This document shows positions 44,580-54,643 of a stretch of 58,079 nucleotides of DNA, piece after piece (the stretch's first letter is position 1; every line of letters begins with the position of its first letter). A program made the position numbers and the translations under genes. The stretch comes from an uncultured Flavobacteriales bacterium (lineage in GTDB: Bacteria; Bacteroidota; Bacteroidia; Flavobacteriales_D; Parvicellaceae), in assembly GCA_913030835.1 (NCBI GenBank), contig CAJWDP010000018.1, forward strand, positions 1-58,079, in the 5' to 3' direction. The notes below the pieces were generated by a model. It was not told the origin of the DNA. It was given only the letters and a program-made list of their open reading frames with translations, and did no database searches.

Positions 44580-44649
44580 AATGGTTTAGGCAATTTTCAG
44601 AATTACTTAGTTTATTCCTACCTTCGCAGCCAATTTTAATGCAAATAAG

Positions 44650-46206
44650 ATGATGGACACAGCAATTGATTTCGGTATTTCCGAAGCACTTGAAACATTA
44701 GGAATTAAAGAGGTAAACAGTGGAGCTGCCGCAGGGTCTCACTGGTTCGCGACACGAGGGCCAAAAATTGAGTCCTACTCACCGGTAGACGGAACACTTA
44801 TAGGCAGCGTAAACAGTGCTACGGAAGCCGACTATGAGGCGTGTGTTACAAAGTCTGAAGAAGCTTTTAAGGCATGGAGGGAGATTCCCGCGCCACTAAG
44901 AGGCGAGGTAGTTCGTCAATTGGGGGAGGCATTGCGTGATAAAAAAGAAGCCCTTGGAAAACTCGTTTCATTTGAAATGGGAAAGTCATATCAGGAAGGC
45001 CTTGGAGAGGTGCAGGAAATGATCGACATCTGTGACTTTGCCGTTGGTCTTTCAAGACAATTACATGGTCTTACTATGCATTCGGAGCGACCAAAGCACA
45101 GAATGTATGAGCAGTATCATCCCCTGGGAATTGTAGGTATTATTTCTGCCTTTAATTTTCCAGTAGCGGTTTGGAACTGGAACACCGCGCTTGCCTGGGT
45201 TTGCGGAGATGTTTGCATCTGGAAACCTTCAGAAAAAACCCCGCTAACTGCGATTGCGTGTCAAAATATTACACAAGAAGTATTTGCAAAGAATAATGTC
45301 CCCGAAGGAGTTTCTTCATTGGTTATTGGTGGTGCTGAATTGGGTAAGTCAATGGCAAATGATAAACGTATTCCCTTGGTTTCTGCTACTGGGTCAACTA
45401 GAATGGGGAAATCTGTTGGTGCGGCTGTTGGCGCCAGGCTAGGAAAGTCATTATTGGAGCTTGGTGGCAACAATGCCATCATTGTTACTCCGGATGCAGA
45501 CCTTGAAATGACGATCATTGGAGCGGTTTTTGGCGCAGTTGGGACTGCCGGTCAGCGCTGCACGTCAACAAGAAGATTGATCATTCACGACTCTATTTAC
45601 GAGGAGGTAAAAAACAAGCTTGCCGCTGCTTATACCCAATTGAAGATCGGCAATCCATTGGATGAAAACATGCACGTTGGTCCGCTGATCGACAGAGATG
45701 CTGTTAAGATGTACCAGGACGCGATGGAGAAATGCCTTGCTGAAGGTGGAAAATGTGTCGTTGAAGGTGGTGTTGTTTCAGGAGAAGGATACGAAAGTGG
45801 ATGCTACGTTAAACCGGCAATTTTTGAGGCGGAAAACGGCATGCAAATCGTACAGCACGAAACATTTGCGCCGATTTTATACTTGCTGAAGTATTCCGGT
45901 GATGTGGAGAATGCGATTGCAATCCAAAATGATGTCCCTCAAGGACTTTCATCAGCGATTATGACAACCAACATGAGAGAGAGTGAGAAATTTCTGTCTT
46001 GTGCCGGTTCAGATTGTGGAATTGCCAATGTAAATATTGGAACTTCAGGTGCAGAAATTGGCGGAGCATTTGGTGGAGAGAAAGAAACCGGAGGCGGGAG
46101 AGAATCCGGTTCAGATGCCTGGAAAATTTACATGAGGAGACAAACCAATACGACCAACTGGTCTACCGAGCTTCCATTGGCCCAAGGGATAAAGTTCGAC
46201 CTTTAA
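44650..46206 (+). CDS. Aldehyde dehydrogenase (ALDH7-like, aminoadipate semialdehyde type)
   Basis: 518 residues. Catalytic Cys in GTAGQRCTSTRR, general base Glu in LLELGGNNAIIV, and NAD-binding ATGSTRMGKSVG motifs. The C-terminus IGTSGAEIGGAFGGEKETGGGRESGSDAWKIYMRRQTNTTNWS is close to the ALDH7 (alpha-aminoadipate semialdehyde / piperideine-6-carboxylate dehydrogenase) pattern rather than other ALDHs. It probably oxidises a lysine-catabolism semialdehyde. ATG start at 44650, with a second ATG next to it. Confidence 0.87.
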   Translation: MMDTAIDFGISEALETLGIKEVNSGAAAGSHWFATRGPKIESYSPVDGTLIGSVNSATEADYEACVTKSEEAFKAWREIPAPLRGEVVRQLGEALRDKKEALGKLVSFEMGKSYQEGLGEVQEMIDICDFAVGLSRQLHGLTMHSERPKHRMYEQYHPLGIVGIISAFNFPVAVWNWNTALAWVCGDVCIWKPSEKTPLTAIACQNITQEVFAKNNVPEGVSSLVIGGAELGKSMANDKRIPLVSATGSTRMGKSVGAAVGARLGKSLLELGGNNAIIVTPDADLEMTIIGAVFGAVGTAGQRCTSTRRLIIHDSIYEEVKNKLAAAYTQLKIGNPLDENMHVGPLIDRDAVKMYQDAMEKCLAEGGKCVVEGGVVSGEGYESGCYVKPAIFEAENGMQIVQHETFAPILYLLKYSGDVENAIAIQNDVPQGLSSAIMTTNMRESEKFLSCAGSDCGIANVNIGTSGAEIGGAFGGEKETGGGRESGSDAWKIYMRRQTNTTNWSTELPLAQGIKFDL

Positions 46207-46356
46207 TTCTTCGGCATAGTAGTAATGCTGTATTGTTTCGTTTTGGTTCGAAGAAGGGCATAGATTCGAATTGCTTCTTGTCATTCAATTGATTCGATTC
46301 ATCCTTGTTTTCAGTGGCTAAAAACAATGCTGAATAACCTGTAATTAACAAATTCG

Positions 46357-46364
46357 TAAATTTG
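46357..46364 (+). promoter_or_regulatory. -7 promoter element
   Basis: TAAATTTG, exact TAnnTTTG match, 31 bp upstream of the M43 metalloprotease ATG. Confidence 0.45.
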
Positions 46365-46395
46365 GAACCGTTTATACGACTTAGTCCAAATTACA

Positions 46396-49371
46396 ATGAA
46401 AAACACCTTACTATTACTGATCATTATTTCGATCGTTGGTTTCAGTGGACATTCTCAGCAAAATAGGATAACTGCAATTGACTTATTAAGGTCCAGGATG
46501 AACCAAAATGGATCTGAGTGTAAATCCGATCATATTCACAATCGATTGATGCAATCCGATGCAAACTATCGATCCAACTTCAATACTGCTCAGCTCAAAT
46601 TACAAAACTATCTTTCCTCGGAACAGAAGAGTGCAAAAGCCACCTTATTAACCGTTCCTGTTGTAGTTCACGTGTTGCATTTAGGAGAACCCGTTGGAAC
46701 AGGGACGAATATAAGTGATGCGCAAATACAAAGCGCAATAGACAATATGAACGATTGTTTTGCAGGAGTCGGAGCTTATCCAACGGATACAGACATTCAA
46801 TTTCAGCTGGCTGCTCAGGATCCAAATTGTGCAGCCACATCCGGAATTTTGCGCGTGAATGCCGCGGGAGTATCTGACTATTCTACCAACGGAATTACGA
46901 ATGACCCCGGAAGCTCTTTGAATGAAGCTACCATTAAGGCATTAAGCAAATGGCCCAACTCCGACTACTACAATATCTGGATTGTGGCAGGGATTGATGG
47001 CAATATGGGTGCTGGTGGCGTCCAGGGCTATGCCTATTTTCCCGGTGCCAGTAGCAATGTTGATGGAACGGTTGTGTTGTATAATTCATTCGGATATGAT
47101 CCGACGGGGACACTGGGTTACAACCTGAAAAGCTATACAAACCGAAACGTAACAGCCAACCATGAATTGGGTCATGCATTGAACTTGTACCACACCTTTG
47201 AAGGAGATGATGGTAATTCCGACGGCGTAGCCGATCAGTGTCCGGCGAATGGCGACCCCAGCACAGACGGAGATCAGTGTGCCGACACTGACCCACACCG
47301 AAGAGACGATGGAGATTGTGGGGATTCCGGCTTCACATGCGGAGGCGCAGGAACAGACTTAGCTGACATCGTAACCAATATTATGGCGTATTCATCTGAT
47401 AATTGTCAAGTCAAATTTTCAACAGACCAGAAGGACAGAATGAGGGCTGCATTGCAAACCAACCGAGCAGGATTACTAACCTCAAAAGCACTCGATGCGC
47501 CCGGGGCACCATTCAGCCCGCCTTTAGCAAATTCCTGTACACCGCAAACTGACCCTGCTTGGGGATTAGACGGTAATTATTCTGGTATTCAGACCGTTGT
47601 CGTGAAAGATATAACCAACACCAGCGGATACCCCAGCTCAGACAACGCCGCAACCGGCACACTGGATAAGTCTGCTGACTGCCAGAAACTTATCGAAGTG
47701 TCAGAAGGGGAACTTGTAGCAGTTTCCGTGACTACTTTATTTAATAATGGGAACAATATTAAAATGTATGTTGACTATGACAATAGTGGGAGCTTTGATG
47801 TGTCAGAAGAAGTTTTCAGCGCAACAGGAGTAAGTGCATTTTCAACTGCTTCGGGTGACTTTACTGTTCCCGGAACGGCAACAACCAGCACTACATTGAG
47901 ACTACGCGTTGTTCAGGATCTCAATGCCATATCCGGTCCCTGTCATGATTCACAATACGGGCAGGCAGAGGATTATCCGATCTACATTACCCCAGCAGCG
48001 GGTACGGCACCTGTAGCTGATTTTAGCGCTAATCAAACCAGCGTTTGCCAGGGAACACAGATCAATTTTACAGACCTGAGTACAAATACTCCTACCGGAT
48101 GGTCGTGGAATTTTGGAGATGGTTCCGGAACATCAACCGCACAAAACCCGAGCTATACCTACGGTTCTGCAGGAACATACAATGTAACCCTTACTGCTAC
48201 CAACGCTTCAGGCAGCGACGCCGAAACGAAAGTAGGCTACATAACCATTAACGATGTCCCTGGGAACGCAGGAGCAATTACCGGTAGCAATTCTGAATGT
48301 TCAAGCACAAACGGGGTTGCCTACTCTATTTCTGCAGTATCAGAGGCGACAAGCTATACGTGGTCCGCTCCGGGAGGTTCCACCATTGCTTCCGGACAAG
48401 GAACAACTTCTGTTGGTGTAAACTTTGGATCGACAAGCGGAAACATACAGGTAACACCTTCTAACAGCTGTGGAAATGGTGGGGCAAGTACTTTAGCGGT
48501 TACCCTTACGAACTGTGCGTCCAGCCAACTGGCAGCAGCACATTGTGGCGCAACAGGATCATCGATGACCGAAAGAATTTATGCTGAATCTGTTTCTGGA
48601 GCTACCGCATATACCTGGCGATTTCGAAGTGGTGGAACCGATTACACATTTACACGATCAATAAGGTATGTAAAGCCCTACGAGCTTGGCCTTCCGGCCA
48701 ACACTACATTTGAGGCTTATGTTAGCTATCGGAATGCAAGTGGTGTATGGCAACCGGAAGGGCCGATGTGCAACTACACAACACCTGGGCCAGCACAGAC
48801 CCAACTAGCAGCTGCTTACTGCGGAGCAACCGGAACTTCCATGAATGAATGGATTTACTCTGATCCTGTCCCTGGAGCAACTGCCTATTCATGGAGATTT
48901 CGCGCTGGAGGAGTTGACTATACGTTTACGAGAGCCGTTTGGTATGTACGGCCTTTTGAACTAGGGCTTCCTGAAAGCACAGCTTTTGAAGCCTATGTGA
49001 GCTTTCGTGACGCAAGCTATAACTGGCAACCGGAAGGACCCATGTGCAATTATACCACCGGGTCGGGTGGATTGAAAAATGGAGATGTATCTACCTCATC
49101 GTGGTCCGACGAATCACGAAACGAAAGTTTTGAGGATCTAATTGTTTCGGTATATCCCAACCCTACGGAAAGTGTATTTAACGTACAATGGGAGTCTACC
49201 AAAGATGCCGTTGTCACACTCTTTGATCTCAGCTCAAGAATTGTCTTGAAAAAGCAGATCGGAGACCGTCAAAATACAACCCTTGATATGGGGGGTCAAT
49301 CTCCCGGCGTGTATATTTTGAACCTGACCTGTGGAGATCGAAGTAAATCGATCAAGGTAATCAAGAGATAG
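46396..49371 (+). CDS. Secreted M43-type zinc metalloprotease with T9SS domain
   Basis: 991 residues. Signal peptide (about 1-20), propeptide, and an M43B-like (cytophagalysin) catalytic domain with zinc motif H256-E-L-G-H260...H266 (HELGHALNLYH) and a Met-turn NIMAYSSDNC. Then a GEVED domain (MYVDYDNSGSFD ... AEDYPIYI; about 410-530), a PKD domain (about 540-620), two tandem 92-residue-spaced repeats (from 711), and a T9SS type A sorting domain (SVYPNPTESVFNV ... SPGVYILNL). Extracellular protease exported by the type IX system. Confidence 0.92.
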   Translation: MKNTLLLLIIISIVGFSGHSQQNRITAIDLLRSRMNQNGSECKSDHIHNRLMQSDANYRSNFNTAQLKLQNYLSSEQKSAKATLLTVPVVVHVLHLGEPVGTGTNISDAQIQSAIDNMNDCFAGVGAYPTDTDIQFQLAAQDPNCAATSGILRVNAAGVSDYSTNGITNDPGSSLNEATIKALSKWPNSDYYNIWIVAGIDGNMGAGGVQGYAYFPGASSNVDGTVVLYNSFGYDPTGTLGYNLKSYTNRNVTANHELGHALNLYHTFEGDDGNSDGVADQCPANGDPSTDGDQCADTDPHRRDDGDCGDSGFTCGGAGTDLADIVTNIMAYSSDNCQVKFSTDQKDRMRAALQTNRAGLLTSKALDAPGAPFSPPLANSCTPQTDPAWGLDGNYSGIQTVVVKDITNTSGYPSSDNAATGTLDKSADCQKLIEVSEGELVAVSVTTLFNNGNNIKMYVDYDNSGSFDVSEEVFSATGVSAFSTASGDFTVPGTATTSTTLRLRVVQDLNAISGPCHDSQYGQAEDYPIYITPAAGTAPVADFSANQTSVCQGTQINFTDLSTNTPTGWSWNFGDGSGTSTAQNPSYTYGSAGTYNVTLTATNASGSDAETKVGYITINDVPGNAGAITGSNSECSSTNGVAYSISAVSEATSYTWSAPGGSTIASGQGTTSVGVNFGSTSGNIQVTPSNSCGNGGASTLAVTLTNCASSQLAAAHCGATGSSMTERIYAESVSGATAYTWRFRSGGTDYTFTRSIRYVKPYELGLPANTTFEAYVSYRNASGVWQPEGPMCNYTTPGPAQTQLAAAYCGATGTSMNEWIYSDPVPGATAYSWRFRAGGVDYTFTRAVWYVRPFELGLPESTAFEAYVSFRDASYNWQPEGPMCNYTTGSGGLKNGDVSTSSWSDESRNESFEDLIVSVYPNPTESVFNVQWESTKDAVVTLFDLSSRIVLKKQIGDRQNTTLDMGGQSPGVYILNLTCGDRSKSIKVIKR
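48526..49059 (+). repeat. Two tandem protein-level repeats in the M43 protease
   Basis: Copy 1 starts at Gln711 (48526), copy 2 at Gln803 (48802). Each is 86 residues, ending MCNYTT, and they match at 63 of 86 positions by my count. Repeats of this type occur in other T9SS-exported proteins; role probably adhesion. Confidence 0.85.
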
Positions 49372-49382
49372 GGGTTGTTCTG

Positions 49383-52154
49383 CTAATCCCAGCCATAATC
49401 CTTACCCTTTTGGATTGCGGGAATACCCTCCTTCATCCATTTGGGTTCCGGACCGTCTTTCAGATAATGATCAAAGAACTGTCTCATTCTTCTGCTCAAG
49501 TCGCGCATGTTGGCCTGCTTTCTAAGATTATGAGAGTCTCCGTTGTAATTTAGCATCCAAACTGGCTTGTTCAATCTCCTTAAAGAAACAAAATACTCGA
49601 TTCCCTGATACCAGGGTACCGCTCCATCCTGATCGTTGTGCATGATCAATAAAGGAGTTTGAACTTTCGGAGCAAAAAATATCGGCGAGTTCTCTATGTA
49701 TACATCAAGACTGTCCCATAAAGTGCCCCCAAGTCGAGACTGCGATTTTTCATACTGGAACATTCTGCTTAGGCCACTCCCCCATCGTATGCCTCCATAA
49801 GCGCTGGTCATGTTGCTAACGGGCGCCCCAGCCATTGCACACTTGTACTTGTTTGTCATGGTTACCAGCATTGCCGTTTGATACCCTCCCCAGCTTTGCC
49901 CTTGAAGAGCCATCCTGGTCGAATCGATCCAACGATAGTTGTTGGTGAGGTAGTCCGTTCCGGATACAATGCAATCGTAAGCGCTCTTCGCCGGATGACC
50001 GTCTATATACTTAATGTCCGGAATGAAGACCACGTAGCCATTACTTGTATATTCTGAGGGATAAATTATCGAAGCTGTCGGCCTTGGCGTATAATGCCGG
50101 TGTATTCTATCGGAATAGGTTTCATAAAAATAAACCATCAACGGGTAACTATTTGAAGAGTCAAAATCCTCCGGCTTATAGAGTAGCCCATCCAATTCAA
50201 GCCCATCAAAACTCTGCCAGGAGATCGGCTCAACCGTCCCCCAATTGTATTCGGATTGCTGGGGGTTGATTTCGGTGAGTTCCCGTACATTATCAAAGGC
50301 AGTTGTTGTGAGCTTTAAATCCGGATAGTTGATGAAGCTCTGTGTTCGAAAAAGCACTTCCTTAGAATCTCTTGCTTTCATCACTCCTTTGAATTGGGCG
50401 TCTTCACGGTAAATATTTCTGATCGTATGATCAGCCAGCATGCCGATCGAAATGGCTTTGGTTTGATAATTAAACCCCATCCAATACGTCGTATCTGTAA
50501 GGTCTATGAAATGCTCTTCCGGGTCTGATCTCCAATACCTGTATGACCATTCAGAGCTTCGGGTTCTTGTGAGATTTTGTGGTGGGAATTCGTCCTTCAT
50601 GTTGATCCTCCATACATTGAACTTGTCGTAGATCAATACATCTTCCGTCGCGGTCCATCCTGCAACTCCATAAGGATCCGGTGCCATTGGATGGTCGTCA
50701 TCTTCATCATCGAAACGGGCATTGATCGTTTTGGTGATGCTCCTGTCTGCCCCTGTTGCGGAATTTACAGCGTGCCAGCTCGTATCTTTTTGACTAAAAT
50801 AAATGAACCACTTCCCATCGGGAGAAAAAGATGTTCTGTACTGCACCTTTTCGGCAAGCTTTACTCGTTTGCCACTTTCCGTATCGATACTATAATAATC
50901 GTAATACCAGGTGTCCCAAGACATTAAACGTTCATACGGTTGTTGAGAAGATCCGAGACAATATCTTCCGTTTCCTTTCATTTGTATTCTAGCATCTATG
51001 CCCAATTCTTTATCCTCCAGCTGAACCAATTGAGCTCCACCTCTGACCCATACGTTAAGGTATCCCTTCACTTTGTCCCTTTTCATGGTTTTGAGCTGCT
51101 GCGGCTGCAGCCTCCCATCCTGGTAGTTCCAAACATCTAAAACTGCCTTTTCATCGTCCGGGATAGAATCTTCCGGTTCTTCCTTCTTACTTGGTGAGGT
51201 GAAAAAGAATAGCTTTTTACCATTTTCGGAGAAGAATGCATTGTTTTCATCGTTTATGCTCCACCCTTCAGGCATCCACTCCCGTTTAATGGGTTGTTCT
51301 ACTTCATTTCCGGAGCAGAGTAACAGGTCGAAAATTCTTACCTCTCCTGTATCAGAAGTAGACATAAACCCCAGAGTCGTCTCCTGCTCATCGAAGAACA
51401 AATGTTTAGATGTCCCCGCGTTATGATATACGCGGTCCGTGCTGCCGTCAGCTGTGTTGTAGATATAGACAGATGTAGTGTCCAGGCTGTCTGCCAGCGT
51501 GAAGTTTTTGATGTATGCAATCTTGTTGGCGTACTTCGAGATCAAATACTCATTCGCTTTCTCCAGCTTTTGTCGAGTTCCGTTAGCCGCATTTACAAAC
51601 AAGACCGGGTTCCCTTTTTCTTCCCGTTTTGGTGGTTCCGGCTTCTTTTTTCTCAAAAAGCATTTTTTCTCTTTTTTGGGTTTTGGTTTGAATCGGTCTT
51701 TATCATCAAACTCAATCACGACCCAATCCGAACCTTTCTCGGACAACGATACTTTTTTCACCTTATCGAAAAGAATCAATGAGTCAGACCTGCTGAACCA
51801 TATCCCGGCACTGTCTTTTGGCATTTTGTCCTTTTTCACCTTTTCGATCTTCAGCTTTCTTATCGTATCGTATGGCTGGCTTATTTTAAATGCGACTGTA
51901 TTGCCGTCTGCAGAAACTTTTGCCGACTTTCCTCTGTCAATTGAAGTAAGTGATGACCTTCCATCTGTTATATAAAGTGTCCCATCGCCTCTTAGTGGCT
52001 TCACTTCATAAACAATTCTTGATCCATTGTCGGAGATCTGCTCGTTTTTTATGTCTCTCCATTTGTCGTATGTCGTGTGGTCGATTGTCTTTTTTTGCGC
52101 CAAAACGCCCATAGAAAGGGCTGCAAAAAGCAGTATTAATGATGTTTTCAGCAT
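49383..52154 (-). CDS. S9 family prolyl oligopeptidase
   Basis: 923 residues from the ATG at 52154 with a signal peptide (MLKTSLILLFAALSMGVLAQ); a longer upstream frame overlaps the TonB receptor gene and is rejected. An N-terminal beta-propeller-like part includes WD-like repeats and a lysine-rich stretch near residue 165-190 (RFKPKPKKEKKCFLRKKKPEPPKREEKG). The C-terminal alpha/beta hydrolase has catalytic Ser in GQSWGGYQT, Asp in NDQDGAVPW and His in GDSHNL. It probably degrades oligopeptides in the periplasm or outside. Confidence 0.88.
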   Translation of the reverse strand: MLKTSLILLFAALSMGVLAQKKTIDHTTYDKWRDIKNEQISDNGSRIVYEVKPLRGDGTLYITDGRSSLTSIDRGKSAKVSADGNTVAFKISQPYDTIRKLKIEKVKKDKMPKDSAGIWFSRSDSLILFDKVKKVSLSEKGSDWVVIEFDDKDRFKPKPKKEKKCFLRKKKPEPPKREEKGNPVLFVNAANGTRQKLEKANEYLISKYANKIAYIKNFTLADSLDTTSVYIYNTADGSTDRVYHNAGTSKHLFFDEQETTLGFMSTSDTGEVRIFDLLLCSGNEVEQPIKREWMPEGWSINDENNAFFSENGKKLFFFTSPSKKEEPEDSIPDDEKAVLDVWNYQDGRLQPQQLKTMKRDKVKGYLNVWVRGGAQLVQLEDKELGIDARIQMKGNGRYCLGSSQQPYERLMSWDTWYYDYYSIDTESGKRVKLAEKVQYRTSFSPDGKWFIYFSQKDTSWHAVNSATGADRSITKTINARFDDEDDDHPMAPDPYGVAGWTATEDVLIYDKFNVWRINMKDEFPPQNLTRTRSSEWSYRYWRSDPEEHFIDLTDTTYWMGFNYQTKAISIGMLADHTIRNIYREDAQFKGVMKARDSKEVLFRTQSFINYPDLKLTTTAFDNVRELTEINPQQSEYNWGTVEPISWQSFDGLELDGLLYKPEDFDSSNSYPLMVYFYETYSDRIHRHYTPRPTASIIYPSEYTSNGYVVFIPDIKYIDGHPAKSAYDCIVSGTDYLTNNYRWIDSTRMALQGQSWGGYQTAMLVTMTNKYKCAMAGAPVSNMTSAYGGIRWGSGLSRMFQYEKSQSRLGGTLWDSLDVYIENSPIFFAPKVQTPLLIMHNDQDGAVPWYQGIEYFVSLRRLNKPVWMLNYNGDSHNLRKQANMRDLSRRMRQFFDHYLKDGPEPKWMKEGIPAIQKGKDYGWD

Positions 52155-52207
52155 TATAAATAGTTTACTTGAATAACGTAAGCAGTGTTTGAAGCTTCCC
52201 CAACGAC

Positions 52208-54643
52208 TTACCATTGCAGTCTTAAAGTAATAGAAAAACTTCTGCCCGGCGCAGAGATTCCCGAAGAAAATTGCTTGTAGTGATAGTCCAGTATGTTTGT
52301 GATCGCTCCTTGAATCTGAACCCTATCATCTACACGAACAAGAGTTTTCAAGTTCAGCGTAAACCAACCCGGAGTGCCATTTTCGGTCGCTTCGGACAGG
52401 TTGTCTTCTCCGCTGGGAGAATAGTCCACCGCCAATTTGGCCCTGTGGTAATTCGAATAAAAAGAAATGTGCCATTTTCTTCGTTCCAAATTCAAAGACG
52501 TCTGACCAAACAGCGGAGGAATGTGGCCAAGTGGCGAGCTGTTGGTCAGGTCCTCTCCGAAAGTATATGTAATGGAGGATTTGAAATTGAACGACGGTGT
52601 AAATCTGACTTGCAGCTCCCCCGATCCTCCAATAATGAAAGCATTGGTTGCATTGCTGTTTGTCTGAACTTTTGCCATCTCCCCATCGTAAAGAATGGAA
52701 TCCTGCCCATCCAGAGAATAATCCACCCGCACAATTGCATTGGTAAGGTGGGTATAAAACACCCCTGCCGACACCCTGATCAGCTCGGCCTTTTGTTCCG
52801 TAGAAGTCACTTCCTTTATTCTTTTTCTGAACGACTTGACAAAGCTGATCTCCCCATTGTAGGCATACTCGGGACGCAAGAGGTTGTTGGGCACAACGAC
52901 ATTGCCGTTTTTCTCAAAGATTTTCCCATAGTCGTCTACGTTCGGACTTCTGAATCCGGTAGACGCCACAAAGTTCAGTTTGCTTGTAGGATCAGGCTCC
53001 ATCATTAACCCCAGGCTTCCGGACAAAGCGCCACCATTGAATTCAATCGAGTTGAATGGCAATTGAATGAGCGATGTGTCGTAAAAAAGTGAATTCAATA
53101 TCGATCGAGAGTATCGGATACCGGAATTCAGGATGGCGTATTTTGACACCTTTCTGTCATACGCCATATAGGCTGCAAAGGTGGACATGTTGCTTCCACC
53201 ATCCGGATAACGAGTGGAGGTCTTTACTCGCTCCAGGGTTACTATATTTTCGGAATATGCTGTCGACTGAACGTCGTTATACGTTACTTCCAACCCGTAA
53301 GAAAAGGACTCTTCTTCACTCAGATTTCTAGCGAAATCCATATTCAAGCTGTACACATTTACATCCTCAAATCGGCTGTTGTTCCAGTCGTTGTTGAATT
53401 TTCGACTTACCCGGTCTTCGTCTATGTTCTGATAGGCTAAAATAAAGCTGGCCTTTGTGAACAAACCACTTTTGTTGGAGAGCTCTCCCTTAAGTGAAGT
53501 CATGAACCGATTTTGTGGTCCGTAGTACCACTCTGCATATTTGGGTACTCCTCCAACCGTATCGTTTAGTCGATCAAATCGGCCAATATTCGAAGATGTA
53601 GAGTACTGTGTATTGAGCGTTATGCAAAAATCCTCAGAGGCCTGAAAGCGCAATTTTTGTAGTAGATCGTATTGCTCGTAATTTGTTCCGACCTGTACAT
53701 TCGGATCGGGATTGATTATTGCAGAATCTTTTCCGTTTATTCTTTTGGCATACACAGGCATTTTTCCAAATTCCGGATAGCCGTGTTTTCTGTTCTCACC
53801 CATTCGGATGTTCCCAAAGGAGCTGCCCGTTACAGAGCCCAGGTATGCCCATTTTTTGCTCCCCAATTCAAAATGAACGTGCCCTGTTGTTTCCTGGTTT
53901 GCGGTATTGTAGCGGGCCATACCCCCTGCTCCAACCCCGCGAAATTGATCGTCTTTGAATCGTGGGTTTTTCGTGTGGAAATGCACAACACCCCCCAACG
54001 CGTCACTACCATAGATCACCGATCCGGGCCCAAAATAGATGTCGGTGGAGCTAAGCACATTATTGTCTATGGTAATTACATTTTGCAAATGTCCCGATCT
54101 GTAGATCGCGTTGTTCATTCGCACTCCATCAACAACCAGTAAGATTCTGTTTGCTTCAAATCCTCGAATTACGGGGCTACCTCCACCGGCCTGACTTTTC
54201 TGTACGAGGACCGATCCGGTGGCTTCCAACATGTCAGCTGTAGTTTGGGCATTTATTCTCTGAATGTCCTGAGGTGAAAGGATTTTTATCTGCGCACTAG
54301 TATTGGAAGTAATGGCATCCCTTTTGAGTCCATCATCCACCTCTACTTCTACGATGAACGACTTGTCCAGCAAAAACACTTTAAACCCATCCTTTTTTAT
54401 GGTTTTAAACGCGATCTTCTTCGTGTTGTAATACGGATGTTCAAAAATCAGCGAATCCTTTGCACTGAAGGCTTCGATCAGTGCCTCTCCCAGCATATTG
54501 GTTTTTACTGCCTTAGTGCATTTTGCATCGGTGATCACTACGTCGGCTATCGGCATGTATTCCAGCGGGTCGATTACCTGAACAACCTGTGCAAATGGCT
54601 TAAAAACTACCAATAAACCTACTATGATCAAACCCAGTCTCAT
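52208..54643 (-). CDS. TonB-dependent receptor (heme/siderophore type)
   Basis: 811 residues. Signal peptide, then a partial CarboxypepD_reg-like domain (about 20-95), a plug (QDIQRINAQTTADMLEATGSVLVQKSQAGGGSPVIRGFEANRILLVVDGVRMNNAIY) and a beta-barrel. The C-terminal strand ends SFSITLRLQW. The TGFRSPNVDDY ... NNLLRPEYAYN stretch recalls the FRAP/NPNL heme-receptor boxes, but diverges. Imports a substrate, possibly heme, through TonB. Its start overlaps the recO stop (ATGA). Confidence 0.9.
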   Translation of the reverse strand: MRLGLIIVGLLVVFKPFAQVVQVIDPLEYMPIADVVITDAKCTKAVKTNMLGEALIEAFSAKDSLIFEHPYYNTKKIAFKTIKKDGFKVFLLDKSFIVEVEVDDGLKRDAITSNTSAQIKILSPQDIQRINAQTTADMLEATGSVLVQKSQAGGGSPVIRGFEANRILLVVDGVRMNNAIYRSGHLQNVITIDNNVLSSTDIYFGPGSVIYGSDALGGVVHFHTKNPRFKDDQFRGVGAGGMARYNTANQETTGHVHFELGSKKWAYLGSVTGSSFGNIRMGENRKHGYPEFGKMPVYAKRINGKDSAIINPDPNVQVGTNYEQYDLLQKLRFQASEDFCITLNTQYSTSSNIGRFDRLNDTVGGVPKYAEWYYGPQNRFMTSLKGELSNKSGLFTKASFILAYQNIDEDRVSRKFNNDWNNSRFEDVNVYSLNMDFARNLSEEESFSYGLEVTYNDVQSTAYSENIVTLERVKTSTRYPDGGSNMSTFAAYMAYDRKVSKYAILNSGIRYSRSILNSLFYDTSLIQLPFNSIEFNGGALSGSLGLMMEPDPTSKLNFVASTGFRSPNVDDYGKIFEKNGNVVVPNNLLRPEYAYNGEISFVKSFRKRIKEVTSTEQKAELIRVSAGVFYTHLTNAIVRVDYSLDGQDSILYDGEMAKVQTNSNATNAFIIGGSGELQVRFTPSFNFKSSITYTFGEDLTNSSPLGHIPPLFGQTSLNLERRKWHISFYSNYHRAKLAVDYSPSGEDNLSEATENGTPGWFTLNLKTLVRVDDRVQIQGAITNILDYHYKQFSSGISAPGRSFSITLRLQW

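Noticed and set aside
52155-52214. Longer N-terminus for the S9 peptidase
   Set aside because: Would overlap the TonB receptor gene and place a non-signal leader in front of a clear signal peptide.
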